From positions 105,492 to 138,110 of the forward strand of contig NZ_LN889803.1 in NCBI RefSeq assembly GCF_900009145.1: 32,619 nt of DNA, read 5' to 3'. Shown one piece after another: positions 15,736-24,230 of this stretch. The position numbers and the translations under genes are program-made. Source of the stretch: Planktothrix tepida PCC 9214. Lineage in GTDB: Bacteria > Cyanobacteriota > Cyanobacteriia > Cyanobacteriales > Microcoleaceae. The stretch's first letter is position 1; each line of letters starts with the position of its first letter. The notes beneath the pieces were generated by a model that was not told the origin of the DNA, searched no databases, and saw nothing but the letters and a program-made list of their open reading frames with translations.

Positions 15736-17571
15736 ATGTTCACCCTATCTCAAATTAATCGTTTTCTACTGGGTAAACCGTTACCCACCAGTGCCTATAG
15801 TCATGAACGCCTAACCAATTTTGCAGCCTTAGCCATTTTAGCATCCGATGCCTTATCCTCTGTGGCCTATGCAACGGAGGAAATTTTATTGGTTTTAGTC
15901 GCTGCGGGAAGTAGTTCTTTAGGACTCTCTTTACCCATTGCGGGGGGTATTATTTTACTGTTATTTGTAATTACCTTATCTTATCGTCAAACAATTCGTG
16001 CCTATCCTCAAGGAGGAAGTGCCTATTTAGTGGCGAAGGAAAACTTGGGACTTCATGCTGGGTTAGTCGCCGCCGCTTCGTTATTAATTGATTATGTTCT
16101 GACGGTCACAGTAAGTATTTCAGCAGGAATTGCCGCCCTAACCTCTGCCATTCCTGCTCTTGATGGCTACACCATTGAACTGTGTTTACTTGCGGTGGTG
16201 TTGTTAATGGTTGCGAATTTACGGGGGGTTCGGGAAGCGGGACGGATTTTTATGATCCCAACCTATAGTTTTATTATCAGTGTGTTTGTGTTAATGGGTT
16301 TAGGTTTTTATAAATACTCAACAGGTCAGGTAATAGCAACGGTTCCCATACTTCCTGTCAGTCAACCCTTAAGTTTATTCTTGGTTTTACGCGCATTTGC
16401 GGCCGGATGTACCGCTTTAACGGGGGTTGAAGCAATTTCTGATGGCGTGTTAGTTTTTAAACCCCCGGAATGGAAAAATGCCCGCACGACATTATTGTGG
16501 ATGGGGGGAATTTTAGGGTTAATGTTTATTGGGATTACCTATTTAACCCAAGCGTATCATATTATTCCCGAAGAAGGACAAACAACGGTTTCTTTACTGG
16601 CACGAGAAATTTTTGGTAATGGTTTTTTCTACTATTTTCTACAATTAGCCACCTTATTTATTTTGTTACTAGCAGCTAATACCAGTTATGCCGATTTCCC
16701 GCGATTATCTTATTTAGTTTCACGAGATGGATTTTTACCTCGTCAATTATCCTTGTTAGGAGATCGTCTGGTTTATGCTAATGGAATTCGGTTATTAAGT
16801 CTTTGTGCTGCTGTTCTGATTATTATTTTTAAAGGTCAAGTGAATGCTTTAATTCCTCTGTATGCGGTGGGTGTGTTTACTTCTTTTACCTTATCTCAAT
16901 CAGGAATGGTGATTCATTGGTTTAAGAGTAAATCATCCCGATGGCAACAAAGCGCCGTCATGAATGGTGTGGGAGCCTTAACAACAGCAATAGTTTTAGG
17001 GGTAATTGTTGCTACTAAATTTTTATTGGGAGCTTGGTTAGTGGTCTTGGCAATCCCTTTATTAGTGATCCTATTTTTAAAGATTCATAGTCATTATGAA
17101 AATCTTGCTAAACATTTCCGAGATGAGGAACTTTCACCTTATCGCTGTCCTTTACCTGCCCCAGATACCACTATTAAACATTCTGCCATTGTTTTAGTAG
17201 GATATCCCAATCGGGGCACCTTAGAAGCCTTAGATTATGCGCGTTTAGTTGCCCAAGAAATTGTAGCAATTCATGTTGATATTGGGACAACGAATCAAAC
17301 GGCTTTGCGACGACGATGGGAAGATTTAGAAATTCATGTTCCTCTCGTTATTTTGGATTCTCCTTATCGTTCAGTTGTACAACCGATTCTGACATTTGTG
17401 AGTGAATTTGAAGCTGAACGTCCTTACGGTTTTTCAACGGTGATTATTCCCTCAATTGTTACTCGCTATTGGTGGGAAGAACTGCTACACAACCAAACGG
17501 CTTTATTTATTCGTCAAGCCTTGCGAAGTAATCAATGTCGGATTGTAACTACTGTGCGATACTATGTTTAA
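15736..17571 (+). CDS. KimA-like APC-superfamily potassium transporter
   Basis: The 611-residue product has about twelve membrane helices and a cytoplasmic C-terminal domain of about 150 residues. The N-terminus LSSVAYATEEILLVL and the motif YPQGGSAYLVAKENLG, plus GVEAISDGVLVFKPPEWKNA, match KimA (YdaO), the proton-coupled potassium importer of Bacillus subtilis, in order and length. The C-terminal domain has VLVGYPNRGTLEALDYARL and AIHVDIG, resembling a universal-stress-protein-like fold as in KimA. In Firmicutes KimA is controlled by c-di-AMP; control here is unknown. Other APC permeases are the alternative, but length and motifs favour KimA. AAGGA precedes the ATG closely. Confidence 0.82.
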   Translation: MFTLSQINRFLLGKPLPTSAYSHERLTNFAALAILASDALSSVAYATEEILLVLVAAGSSSLGLSLPIAGGIILLLFVITLSYRQTIRAYPQGGSAYLVAKENLGLHAGLVAAASLLIDYVLTVTVSISAGIAALTSAIPALDGYTIELCLLAVVLLMVANLRGVREAGRIFMIPTYSFIISVFVLMGLGFYKYSTGQVIATVPILPVSQPLSLFLVLRAFAAGCTALTGVEAISDGVLVFKPPEWKNARTTLLWMGGILGLMFIGITYLTQAYHIIPEEGQTTVSLLAREIFGNGFFYYFLQLATLFILLLAANTSYADFPRLSYLVSRDGFLPRQLSLLGDRLVYANGIRLLSLCAAVLIIIFKGQVNALIPLYAVGVFTSFTLSQSGMVIHWFKSKSSRWQQSAVMNGVGALTTAIVLGVIVATKFLLGAWLVVLAIPLLVILFLKIHSHYENLAKHFRDEELSPYRCPLPAPDTTIKHSAIVLVGYPNRGTLEALDYARLVAQEIVAIHVDIGTTNQTALRRRWEDLEIHVPLVILDSPYRSVVQPILTFVSEFEAERPYGFSTVIIPSIVTRYWWEELLHNQTALFIRQALRSNQCRIVTTVRYYV

Positions 17572-17587
17572 AAAGAATGCTACAAAA

Positions 17588-17615
17588 GGGAACTGGGAAC
17601 TCGGAACTGGGAACA
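17588..17615. repeat. Heptanucleotide tandem repeat GGGAACT
   Basis: Four consecutive seven-base units (GGGAACT twice, CGGAACT, GGGAACA) lie just after the KimA-like gene. Degenerate relatives follow around 17660-17680 (CGTTCCCCGTTCCC). No coding function is evident. Confidence 0.85.
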
Positions 17616-17719
17616 GACAGCAAAAGAAAATAGGGAATAGGAAAAAGTCATTAACCACCCGCGTTCCCCGTTCCCTTAATCACCAGCCCCTTCAATAACC
17701 GAAAAGAGGCTCAAAAACA

Positions 17720-17733
17720 GTATTGTTGAATAC
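17720..17733 (+). promoter_or_regulatory. NtcA binding site upstream of amt
   Basis: GTATTGTTGAATAC is a perfect GTA-N8-TAC box and also a palindrome (GTATT/AATAC), the consensus for the nitrogen-control activator NtcA. A possible -10 element TATCAA lies at 17753-17758, 19 bases after it, near the usual spacing of about 22. This predicts a class II NtcA-activated start near 17765 and so a leader of more than 250 bases before amt. Ammonium transporter genes are classical NtcA targets. The site is about 320 bases before the amt start. Confidence 0.75.
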
Positions 17734-17832
17734 AGAAAATCTGTTAAAAATCTATCAAAAATTGTTAACACTTTAGTTAACAATCAGCCACCTACTAGCA
17801 CCCCTTTGAAGGTGTTGAACTAGCCGTAACTT

Positions 17833-17864
17833 CTAGTTGATGATGTCAGCCCTTCATCAACTAG
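17833..17864 (+). promoter_or_regulatory. Perfect 11-base-pair hairpin in the amt leader
   Basis: CTAGTTGATGA (17833-17843) and TCATCAACTAG (17854-17864) are exact inverted copies around a 10-base loop. No T-run follows, so it is not a standard terminator. Further short stems flank it: CACC/GGTG near 17800-17816 and GTGA/TCAC near 17904-17920. It lies in the predicted untranslated leader between the NtcA box and amt, where an RNA control element would act. The known glutamine-binding glnA RNA core was not recognised. Confidence 0.6.
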
Positions 17865-18041
17865 CACAAACTGAGAGTTAAGCACGGGGCTTTTCTCGAA
17901 GGGTGATTAACACTATCACTCGGATATAACGTTGAACTCAAAAAATAGAACCCGTGATTGATTCTGTAACTGATTAACCATCACTCCCTAGAATTGTGCG
18001 ATTCATTTCCTGTACTGACATCAATTCCTAAATCCAACACA

Positions 18042-19532
18042 ATGTTTATTCCGAAAACACCTCAATATCCAGGAAAACGGCGACAGCAAAGGACAAGTCG
18101 TTTCACCGCTAAAATCAATAGTCTAATCCTGAAATTACAGCATTCTCGATGGCTGTCTCCCAGTTGGTTAGCCTGTATCCCGTTAACGGCGATTATCGTT
18201 GGGGTATGGGGTTTTGCCGCCGTTGCTCAAGAAAATGCTCCCCCCCTCACCCCAGAAATTGTTCAGGGTTATTTAAACATTGCGTGGGTTTTAGTCGCTT
18301 CCATTTTGGTGATTTTTATGAACGCGGGTTTCTGTATGTTAGAAACCGGTTTCTGTCGCCAGAAAAATGCGGTTAACGTTTTAGCGAAAAACTTAATTGT
18401 CTTCGCCTTAGCGACCCTAATTTTCTGGGCTTTTGGATTTTCCTTTATGTTTGGCGGGGAAAACCCCTTCATTGGAGGTGGTGGCTATTTCCTCACCGGA
18501 CAGTCAGAAACCTACGGTTTAAGCCCCTTTCCCGCAGGATTACCTGTTCCTTTACTGTTCCTGTTCCAAGTCGCTTTCGCTGGCACAGCCGCAACCATTG
18601 TATCGGGGGCTGTGGCTGAACGCATTGAATTTATTGCCTTTTTGCTTTTTAGCTTGCTTCTGGTTGGGATTTCCTACCCCATTACAGGTCACTGGGTTTG
18701 GGATAGTGCGGGATGGTTAGCCCAAGCCGGATTTAAAGATTTTGCAGGTTCAACGGTGGTTCACTCCGTTGGTGGTTGGGCCGCATTAATGGGTGCTGCG
18801 TTCCTTGGCCCCCGTTTAGGGAAATATGGGGCCGATGGACAACCTCGTGCCATTCCGGGTCATAACATGAGTATCGCGACCTTGGGGTGTTTAATTCTGT
18901 GGATAGGCTGGTTTGGATTTAACCCCGGTTCCACTTTAGCCGCCAACGAACAAATCCCCTATATTGCTGTTACAACCAACTTAGCCGCAGCGGCGGGCGG
19001 GGTTACTGCAACGGCTACATCCTGGTTTAAGGATGGTAAACCCGATTTATCCATGATTATTAACGGGATTTTAGCGGGTTTAGTGGCAATTACCGCAAGC
19101 TGTGATTCTGTTAGCTATTTGAGTGCTGTGATTATTGGTGGCTTGGCTGGGGTAATTGTTGTCTACTCTGTGGGTTTCTTTGACCGCATCAAAATTGATG
19201 ACCCCGTTGGTGCAACGTCTGTTCACTTAGTCTGTGGCGTTTTTGGAACCTTAATGGCTGGAGTTTTTGGCGGTGCTAATTTAATAGTACAAATTCTCGG
19301 TATTCTCTCCATTGGCGGGTTTACCGTTGTTCTGAGTACGATTTTCTGGTTAGCCCTCAAAGCCACCGTTGGGTTACGGGTTCATCCTGAACAGGAATTT
19401 GAAGGCTTGGATATCGCCGAACACGGGATGGAAGCCTACGCAGGATTCCTCAAAGATGACGTTGGCCCCGGTCTAGGCAGTTCGGGCTCTAGTTTTCCCG
19501 GTAAAGGGAGTAGCGTTAGTAGTCGTTATTAA
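18042..19532 (+). CDS. amt: Ammonium transporter
   Basis: Amt imports ammonium across the cytoplasmic membrane. From the ATG at 18042 the protein has 496 residues: a basic N-terminal segment, a hydrophobic signal-like helix ending AAVAQ (about 43-63), then eleven Amt helices. The pore twin histidines are His241 in [13 protein letters not shown] and His395 in [13 protein letters not shown], and the signature region [11 protein letters not shown] is intact. The C-terminal cytoplasmic tail [19 protein letters not shown] is the one that senses PII (GlnK) binding and is complete. A TTG at 17994 is in frame but the ATG is preferred. It has an NtcA box and a hairpin-rich leader upstream. Its 3' third is duplicated at the window end. 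Confidence 0.97.
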   Translation: MFIPKTPQYPGKRRQQRTSRFTAKINSLILKLQHSRWLSPSWLACIPLTAIIVGVWGFAAVAQENAPPLTPEIVQGYLNIAWVLVASILVIFMNAGFCMLETGFCRQKNAVNVLAKNLIVFALATLIFWAFGFSFMFGGENPFIGGGGYFLTGQSETYGLSPFPAGLPVPLLFLFQVAFAGTAATIVSGAVAERIEFIAFLLFSLLLVGISYPITGHWVWDSAGWLAQAGFKDFAGSTVVHSVGGWAALMGAAFLGPRLGKYGADGQPRAIPGHNMSIATLGCLILWIGWFGFNPGSTLAANEQIPYIAVTTNLAAAAGGVTATATSWFKDGKPDLSMIINGILAGLVAITASCDSVSYLSAVIIGGLAGVIVVYSVGFFDRIKIDDPVGATSVHLVCGVFGTLMAGVFGGANLIVQILGILSIGGFTVVLSTIFWLALKATVGLRVHPEQEFEGLDIAEHGMEAYAGFLKDDVGPGLGSSGSSFPGKGSSVSSRY

Positions 19533-19535
19533 TTA

Positions 19536-19633
19536 GAGTGCGGAGTGCGGAGTGCGGAGTTAGGAGTGCGGAGTGCAGAGTGCGGAGTTAGGAGTGCGGA
19601 GTGCGGAGTTAGGAGTGCGGAGTGCGGAGTGCG
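19536..19633. repeat. Heptanucleotide array with higher-order structure
   Basis: Fourteen seven-base units run without interruption: GAGTGCG, with GAGTTAG variants at units 4, 8 and 11 and GAGTGCA at unit 6. The spacing of the variants suggests duplication of 21- to 28-base blocks. It starts directly after the amt stop codon. The first two units reappear at 32604-32617 behind the duplicated amt fragment. Confidence 0.95.
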
Positions 19634-19650
19634 GAACCCGAACCTAATTA

Positions 19651-19768
19651 TTTCCCCCTCGTCTCCCCCTCCCTCTTCTCCCTCTCCCGTCTCCCCGTCT
19701 CCCCCCGTCCCCTTGTCTCCCCGTCCCCCCGTCCCCTTGTCTCCCCGTCCCCTTGTCTCCCCCTCCCC
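19651..19768. repeat. Polypyrimidine tract with CCCCGTCT and CCCCTTGTCT units
   Basis: About 118 bases consist almost only of C and T with occasional G, built from units such as CCCCGTCT and CCCCTTGTCT, related to the TTGTCCCC arrays at 8292, 13096 and 32101. Plus-strand reading frames across it give only Pro/Ser repeats and are not considered genes. Together with the preceding array it fills the gap between amt and the SGNH hydrolase gene. Confidence 0.9.
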
Positions 19769-19845
19769 AAGCCGGGGTATTTTTTTTGCCCATTTCAGGG
19801 AAAGGGATGTTAAATGTTAAATGGACGGATTAGGTTGAGTCAGTC

Positions 19846-20721
19846 TTGTTTAAGCAGTATTGGAATCCAGTGTTCATTCGCTCAAAAACGATTCCCCATT
19901 GGGCTTGGATATCTTTAATCAGCAATGGGTTACTCTTATTGATCATTCTGGGATTGATAATGCAGAGGCAATCTGTTTCAGGTGCGACTACATCATCGTT
20001 AACGGATGCTCTTGGGGCTACTCAGTTACAATCAACATCGGACTCGGCTTTAATCAATGCGGTCGGTGTCCCTCGTCATCGCTGGACGTATGAACAGTGG
20101 GTTGAACAGTTGAAGCGGGAAGCGAATGCTATTGCGGAACGCTCACCGGAACATTTACGGATTTTGGCGGGAGATTCCTTAAGCTTGTGGTTTCCATCTG
20201 AACTTTTACCCCCAGAACAAACTTGGTTAAATCAAGGGATTTCTGGGGAAACTTCCGCCGGATTATTAAAGCGAATTAAGTTGTTTGATATTACTCAACC
20301 GGACACTATTTTTGTCATGATTGGGATTAATGATTTAATTCGGGGGGTAGACGATACAACACTGTTAAATAATTATCGGGAAATTATTCGAGATTTACGT
20401 TGGGTACATCCTGATACTCAAATTGTTGTCCAATCTATTCTTCCCCATAGTGGTAAACAGTCTAGTTGGGAAGGGCGTGACCGTTTATTAAAAATTTCCA
20501 ATGAACGGATTCGGAATCTCAATCAATCGTTAAAATTAATAGCGGAGGAAGAAGGAGCTTATTATTTTAATTTACATTCCTTATTTACCGATGCCGACGG
20601 CAATTTAAGGCCGGAGTTAAGCACGGATGGTTTACATTTAAGTCAACAAGGTTATTTAGTTTGGAGTTCGGCTTTAAAACTCTATACTCAAATTGCCTTA
20701 GAGCCATCTTCTAACCCTTAA
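19846..20721 (+). CDS. SGNH/GDSL-family hydrolase, membrane anchored
   Basis: The 291-residue product has an N-terminal membrane helix at about 21-40 (ISLISNGLLLLIILGLIMQR), a linker, and an SGNH esterase domain: block I ILAGDSLSLWFP with the nucleophile Ser, block III GINDLIRG with Asn, and block V STDGLHLSQQGY with the Asp and His of the catalytic set. This suggests an esterase or lipase acting on the outer face of the membrane; the substrate is unknown. The start is uncertain: TTG at 19846 or GTG at 19870, neither with a clear ribosome binding site. The urate hydroxylase gene begins 4 bases after its stop, so it is probably the first gene of that operon. Confidence 0.82.
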   Translation: MFKQYWNPVFIRSKTIPHWAWISLISNGLLLLIILGLIMQRQSVSGATTSSLTDALGATQLQSTSDSALINAVGVPRHRWTYEQWVEQLKREANAIAERSPEHLRILAGDSLSLWFPSELLPPEQTWLNQGISGETSAGLLKRIKLFDITQPDTIFVMIGINDLIRGVDDTTLLNNYREIIRDLRWVHPDTQIVVQSILPHSGKQSSWEGRDRLLKISNERIRNLNQSLKLIAEEEGAYYFNLHSLFTDADGNLRPELSTDGLHLSQQGYLVWSSALKLYTQIALEPSSNP

Positions 20722-20725
20722 TATT

Positions 20726-21895
20726 ATGAATCATCTCAAAGTTATTATTATTGGTGCAGGAATTGGAGGATTAACCGCAGGCTTAACCCTGCGACGGGCA
20801 GGATATGCCATTGAAATTTATGAAAAAACAAACGAAATTCGTCCCGCAGGTGCCGGAATTTCAATTTGGTCAAATGGGGTTAAAGTTCTTAATAGTTTAG
20901 GTTTAGGTGATGAAGTTGCTAAAATTGGGGGACTGATGGATGTGATGGAATATCGCAGTCATCGCAATGAATTATTAAATCGAATTTCTCTACATCCGGT
21001 GATAGAAACGGTCGGACAACGACCTTATCCCGTTTCTCGGACGGAATTACAATCTTTACTCTTAAAAGCGTTTAATAACGAGACGGAAACAGTTAAACTC
21101 AATGCTCAATGTATTGGAATTGAGCAAGATGAACATCGAGTCACCGCCTATTTTGCTGATGGATATCAAACCAGTGGCGATGTGTTAATTGCGGCGGATG
21201 GAATTCATTCTAAGTTGCGCGATTATGTTGTTGGTCATCCGGTAGAATTGCGGTATGCTGATTATGTTAATTGGAATGGTTTAATCAAAATTCAGGAAGA
21301 TTTAGGCGATAAAAATACCTGGGTAATTTATGTCGGAGAAGGCAAACGTGCCTCGATGATGCCGATAGGAAATAATCGATTTTATTATTTCTTTGGTTGT
21401 CCGATGGCAAAAGGAACTTGGGTTGAACCTGAGTATCGTCAACAGGAATTAAAACAGATTTTTATGGGATGGCCGTTCCCTGTTCAACGATTAATTGAAC
21501 GTCTTAATCCTTATGAGTCAAACCGTTTAGAAATACATGATTTAGATCCCTTAGAAACCTGGGTTCGAGGTCGAGTTGCATTGTTAGGAGATGCGGCTCA
21601 TGCTACGACTCCAACCCTAGGACAGGGAGGGTGTCAAGCGATGGAAGATGCCGAAATATTATCTCGATTTTTATTAACGATTAATTTAGGCGTAGAATAT
21701 GCGTTAAAACGATATGAAACAGAGCGCAAAGAACGCACGTCAACCTTGGTTCTGAAAGCTCGAAAACGTGCAGATATGATTTATGGTAAAGACCCAGAAT
21801 TAACTCAAAAATGGTATGAACAACTGAAACAAGAAACGGAACGTGATGTTACGGATGCTTTATGCAAAACAATTCTGGGAGGGCCATTTAAGTAA
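20726..21895 (+). CDS. hpxO: FAD-dependent urate hydroxylase
   Basis: HpxO oxidises urate to 5-hydroxyisourate with NADH, FAD and oxygen, replacing classical uricase. The 389 residues carry the Rossmann loop IIIGAGIGGLTAG (7-19), the GDAAHATTPTLGQGG block (288-302) and the GD motif of class A flavoprotein monooxygenases. As recalled from Klebsiella HpxO, YVNWNGL (180-186), GEGKR with Arg208, and RFYYFF with Tyr220 (12 residues after the Arg) match the active-site arrangement, and the C-terminal VLKARKRADMIYGKDPELT (342-360) also agrees. The next genes encode the two enzymes acting on its product, which supports urate over other aromatic substrates. No good Shine-Dalgarno precedes its ATG. Confidence 0.85.
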   Translation: MNHLKVIIIGAGIGGLTAGLTLRRAGYAIEIYEKTNEIRPAGAGISIWSNGVKVLNSLGLGDEVAKIGGLMDVMEYRSHRNELLNRISLHPVIETVGQRPYPVSRTELQSLLLKAFNNETETVKLNAQCIGIEQDEHRVTAYFADGYQTSGDVLIAADGIHSKLRDYVVGHPVELRYADYVNWNGLIKIQEDLGDKNTWVIYVGEGKRASMMPIGNNRFYYFFGCPMAKGTWVEPEYRQQELKQIFMGWPFPVQRLIERLNPYESNRLEIHDLDPLETWVRGRVALLGDAAHATTPTLGQGGCQAMEDAEILSRFLLTINLGVEYALKRYETERKERTSTLVLKARKRADMIYGKDPELTQKWYEQLKQETERDVTDALCKTILGGPFK

Positions 21896-21948
21896 ACGAT
21901 TAGAAACCGGGTTTCTGAAACTTATTTTAACCTTTCAATTTTTATCTT

Positions 21949-22311
21949 ATGGTTGCTAAACTCACAACTCATGTATTAGATACGGCTAACGGTCGTCCTG
22001 CTGCTAATTTAAGGATTGAATTATGGCAAATTAATGTAGAAACAGGAGAACGAATTCCGTTAAAAACAGTAGTTACCAATTCCGATGGGAGAACCGACAA
22101 TCCTTTATTAACAGAAACAGACTTAAACAGAGGAATTTATGAATTAGTCTTTGCGGTGGGAGACTATTTTAAAACCCAATATCAATCTCTACCTCAACCC
22201 TTATTTTTAGATCAAATTCCCATCCGATTTGGCATTGCTGACCCCACCGTCGCCTATCATGTTCCGTTATTAGTTTCACCTTGGTCTTATAGTACCTATC
22301 GAGGCAGTTAG
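21949..22311 (+). CDS. uraH: 5-hydroxyisourate hydrolase
   Basis: This transthyretin-like enzyme hydrolyses 5-hydroxyisourate to OHCU. The 120 residues begin with [18 protein letters not shown], which holds the catalytic His8, and end with the family's C-terminal tetrapeptide YRGS (117-120). Another conserved stretch is [15 protein letters not shown]. No periplasmic signal is present, so it is cytoplasmic, as is the preceding hydroxylase. It starts 53 bases after hpxO and stops 2 bases before the OHCU decarboxylase gene. Confidence 0.95.
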   Translation: MVAKLTTHVLDTANGRPAANLRIELWQINVETGERIPLKTVVTNSDGRTDNPLLTETDLNRGIYELVFAVGDYFKTQYQSLPQPLFLDQIPIRFGIADPTVAYHVPLLVSPWSYSTYRGS

Positions 22312-22313
22312 AG

Positions 22314-22832
22314 ATGACAGCTACTATTTTATTATCCCAACTCAATCAAATGTCTCAAACGGAATTTATCTCAACATTAGGAGCTATTTTTGAAGCATCT
22401 CCTTGGGTTGCTGAACAAGCTGGGTTAAAACGACCTTTTGAAGATATCCCCTCATTATATCAAACAATGGTTGATATTGTTAAAAATAGTGATTCACAAC
22501 AACAACTCGCGTTAATTTGCGCTCATCCTGACTTAGGAAGTAAAGCAAAAATGGCAGAAGCCTCGGTTAAGGAACAAGCAGGAGTTGGGTTAAATTGTTT
22601 AACCCCTTCTGAATATGAACACTTTTATCAATTAAATAAAAATTACAAAGATAAATTCGGTTTTCCGTTTATTATTGCTGTTAAAAATCATACAAAAGCG
22701 AGTATTTTATCAGCTTTTGAACAACGGCTTAATCATTCTATTGAGGAAGAAAAAATAACCGCTTTAGAAGAAATTTATAAAATTGCTCAATTTCGTCTTT
22801 ATGAAAAGTTGAACCATAACCTATCTTCGTAA
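22314..22832 (+). CDS. uraD: OHCU decarboxylase
   Basis: This enzyme converts 2-oxo-4-hydroxy-4-carboxy-5-ureidoimidazoline to S-allantoin. The 172-residue length is typical of stand-alone members. The catalytic His71 lies in CAHPDLGS, Glu87 in the KEQAG motif that follows, and Arg161 in AQFRLYEKL; FGFPFIIAVKNHTK is also conserved. Its ATG is 2 bases after the uraH stop, so the two genes are translationally linked. Together with HpxO and UraH it completes urate to S-allantoin within one run of genes. Confidence 0.95.
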   Translation: MTATILLSQLNQMSQTEFISTLGAIFEASPWVAEQAGLKRPFEDIPSLYQTMVDIVKNSDSQQQLALICAHPDLGSKAKMAEASVKEQAGVGLNCLTPSEYEHFYQLNKNYKDKFGFPFIIAVKNHTKASILSAFEQRLNHSIEEEKITALEEIYKIAQFRLYEKLNHNLSS

Positions 22833-22869
22833 CATACACTCTAATATTAGATTAGAACATCGCTCTATC

Positions 22870-24195
22870 ATGACAAACTTAAAACTTTTTCGCTCCTCAT
22901 TTTTAGACTTTATTGCTGATCCCTTTTATGAATCAGAAGAGAACAGCGTTCGTTATATTCCTGATGGATTATTAGTGGTAGAAGCAGGCATTATTAAAGA
23001 TTTTGATCATTATAGCATTTTAAAAGACAAATATCAAGGATTTCCCCTTACCCATTATCCCGATTTATTAATTATGCCAGGGTTCATTGATACCCATATT
23101 CATTTTCCTCAAACCGAAATGATTGCCTCCTATGGAAAACAACTGTTAGACTGGTTAAATCAATATACGTTTCCCACAGAACGGAAATTTAGTAGTCGAG
23201 AATATGCTCAAAAAATTGCTGCATTTTTCCTCGATGAACTCCTCAAAAATGGAACCACAACTGCCTTAGTTTTTGCTACGGTTTTTCCCCAGTCCGTTGA
23301 GGCTTTTTTTGAAGAAGCTTATCAGCGAAATTTACGGATGATTTCGGGTAAAGTGATGATGGATCGTCATGCACCGGATTATTTAAAAGATACCCCAGAA
23401 ACCTCTTATCAAGAAACGAAACAATTAATTCAAACATGGCATAAAAAAGGACGTTTACTGTATGCTATTACCCCTCGATTTGCGATTACATCGAGTCCTG
23501 AACAGTTGAAATTAGCGGGAAAATTATTAACAGAATTTCCTGATGTTTATTTACAAACCCATCTTTCAGAAAATCTTAAAGAAGTTGAATTTGTGGCTGA
23601 GTTATTTCCCGAAGCTCAACACTATTTAGACGTTTATGCTCAAGCGGGTTTAGTGGGAGACCGTTCAATTTTCGCTCATAGTATTCATTTAAGCGATGAT
23701 GAATTTAAACGGTTATCAGAAGCAAAATCGGCGATCGCATTTTGTCCAACATCTAATTTATTCTTAGGAAGTGGACTGTTTAAACTGCACAAAGCTAAAT
23801 CTAAAATTCATCCTATTAACGTAGGTTTAGGAAGCGATATTGGTGCGGGAACCAGTTTTTCCCTCCTTCAAACTGCCAATGAAGCTTATAAAGTTGCCCA
23901 ATTACAAAGCCAAACATTATCCGCCTTTCAAGCCTTATTTTTAGCAACATTAGGGGGAGCAAAAGCATTAAAAATAGATCATAAAATTGGTAATTTTGAA
24001 ATTGGAAAAGAAGCGGATTTTATTGTTTTAAACTGTAATGCAACCCCGTTAATGGACTTAAAAAATCAACAAATTTTAGACAATCAAACCCGCCTAGAAA
24101 TAGCCGAAAAAGTCTTTACACTGATTATATTAGGAGATGATCGAGCCATTCAAGCAACGTATATTATGGGAGAGATGGCATATACCAAAAAATAG
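22870..24195 (+). CDS. guaD: Guanine deaminase
   Basis: GuaD deaminates guanine to xanthine, releasing ammonia. The 441 residues form an amidohydrolase barrel. Zinc ligands are visible: His76 and His78 in GFIDTHIHFPQ, His231 in QTHLSEN, His270 or His273 in FAHSIHLS, and Asp323 in GLGSDIGAG. EMIASYGKQLLDWLNQYTF (83-101) is characteristic of guanine deaminases rather than other amidohydrolases. It follows uraD by 37 bases. Xanthine still needs a dehydrogenase to become urate, which is not present in the window. Confidence 0.95.
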   Translation: MTNLKLFRSSFLDFIADPFYESEENSVRYIPDGLLVVEAGIIKDFDHYSILKDKYQGFPLTHYPDLLIMPGFIDTHIHFPQTEMIASYGKQLLDWLNQYTFPTERKFSSREYAQKIAAFFLDELLKNGTTTALVFATVFPQSVEAFFEEAYQRNLRMISGKVMMDRHAPDYLKDTPETSYQETKQLIQTWHKKGRLLYAITPRFAITSSPEQLKLAGKLLTEFPDVYLQTHLSENLKEVEFVAELFPEAQHYLDVYAQAGLVGDRSIFAHSIHLSDDEFKRLSEAKSAIAFCPTSNLFLGSGLFKLHKAKSKIHPINVGLGSDIGAGTSFSLLQTANEAYKVAQLQSQTLSAFQALFLATLGGAKALKIDHKIGNFEIGKEADFIVLNCNATPLMDLKNQQILDNQTRLEIAEKVFTLIILGDDRAIQATYIMGEMAYTKK

Positions 24196-24230
24196 GATAG
24201 AATAAATTCAATTAGCTGGCAAATGGTAAT

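Noticed and set aside
17765-18041. Glutamine riboswitch (glnA RNA or downstream-peptide motif) in the amt leader
   Set aside because: The consensus core was not recognised in the leader; the 11-bp hairpin is not part of that motif.
19545-19820. Plus-strand reading frames of 91 and 63 codons after amt, Pro/Ser-rich
   Set aside because: They lie completely within the GAGTGCG array and the polypyrimidine tract, and show no codon bias or domain.
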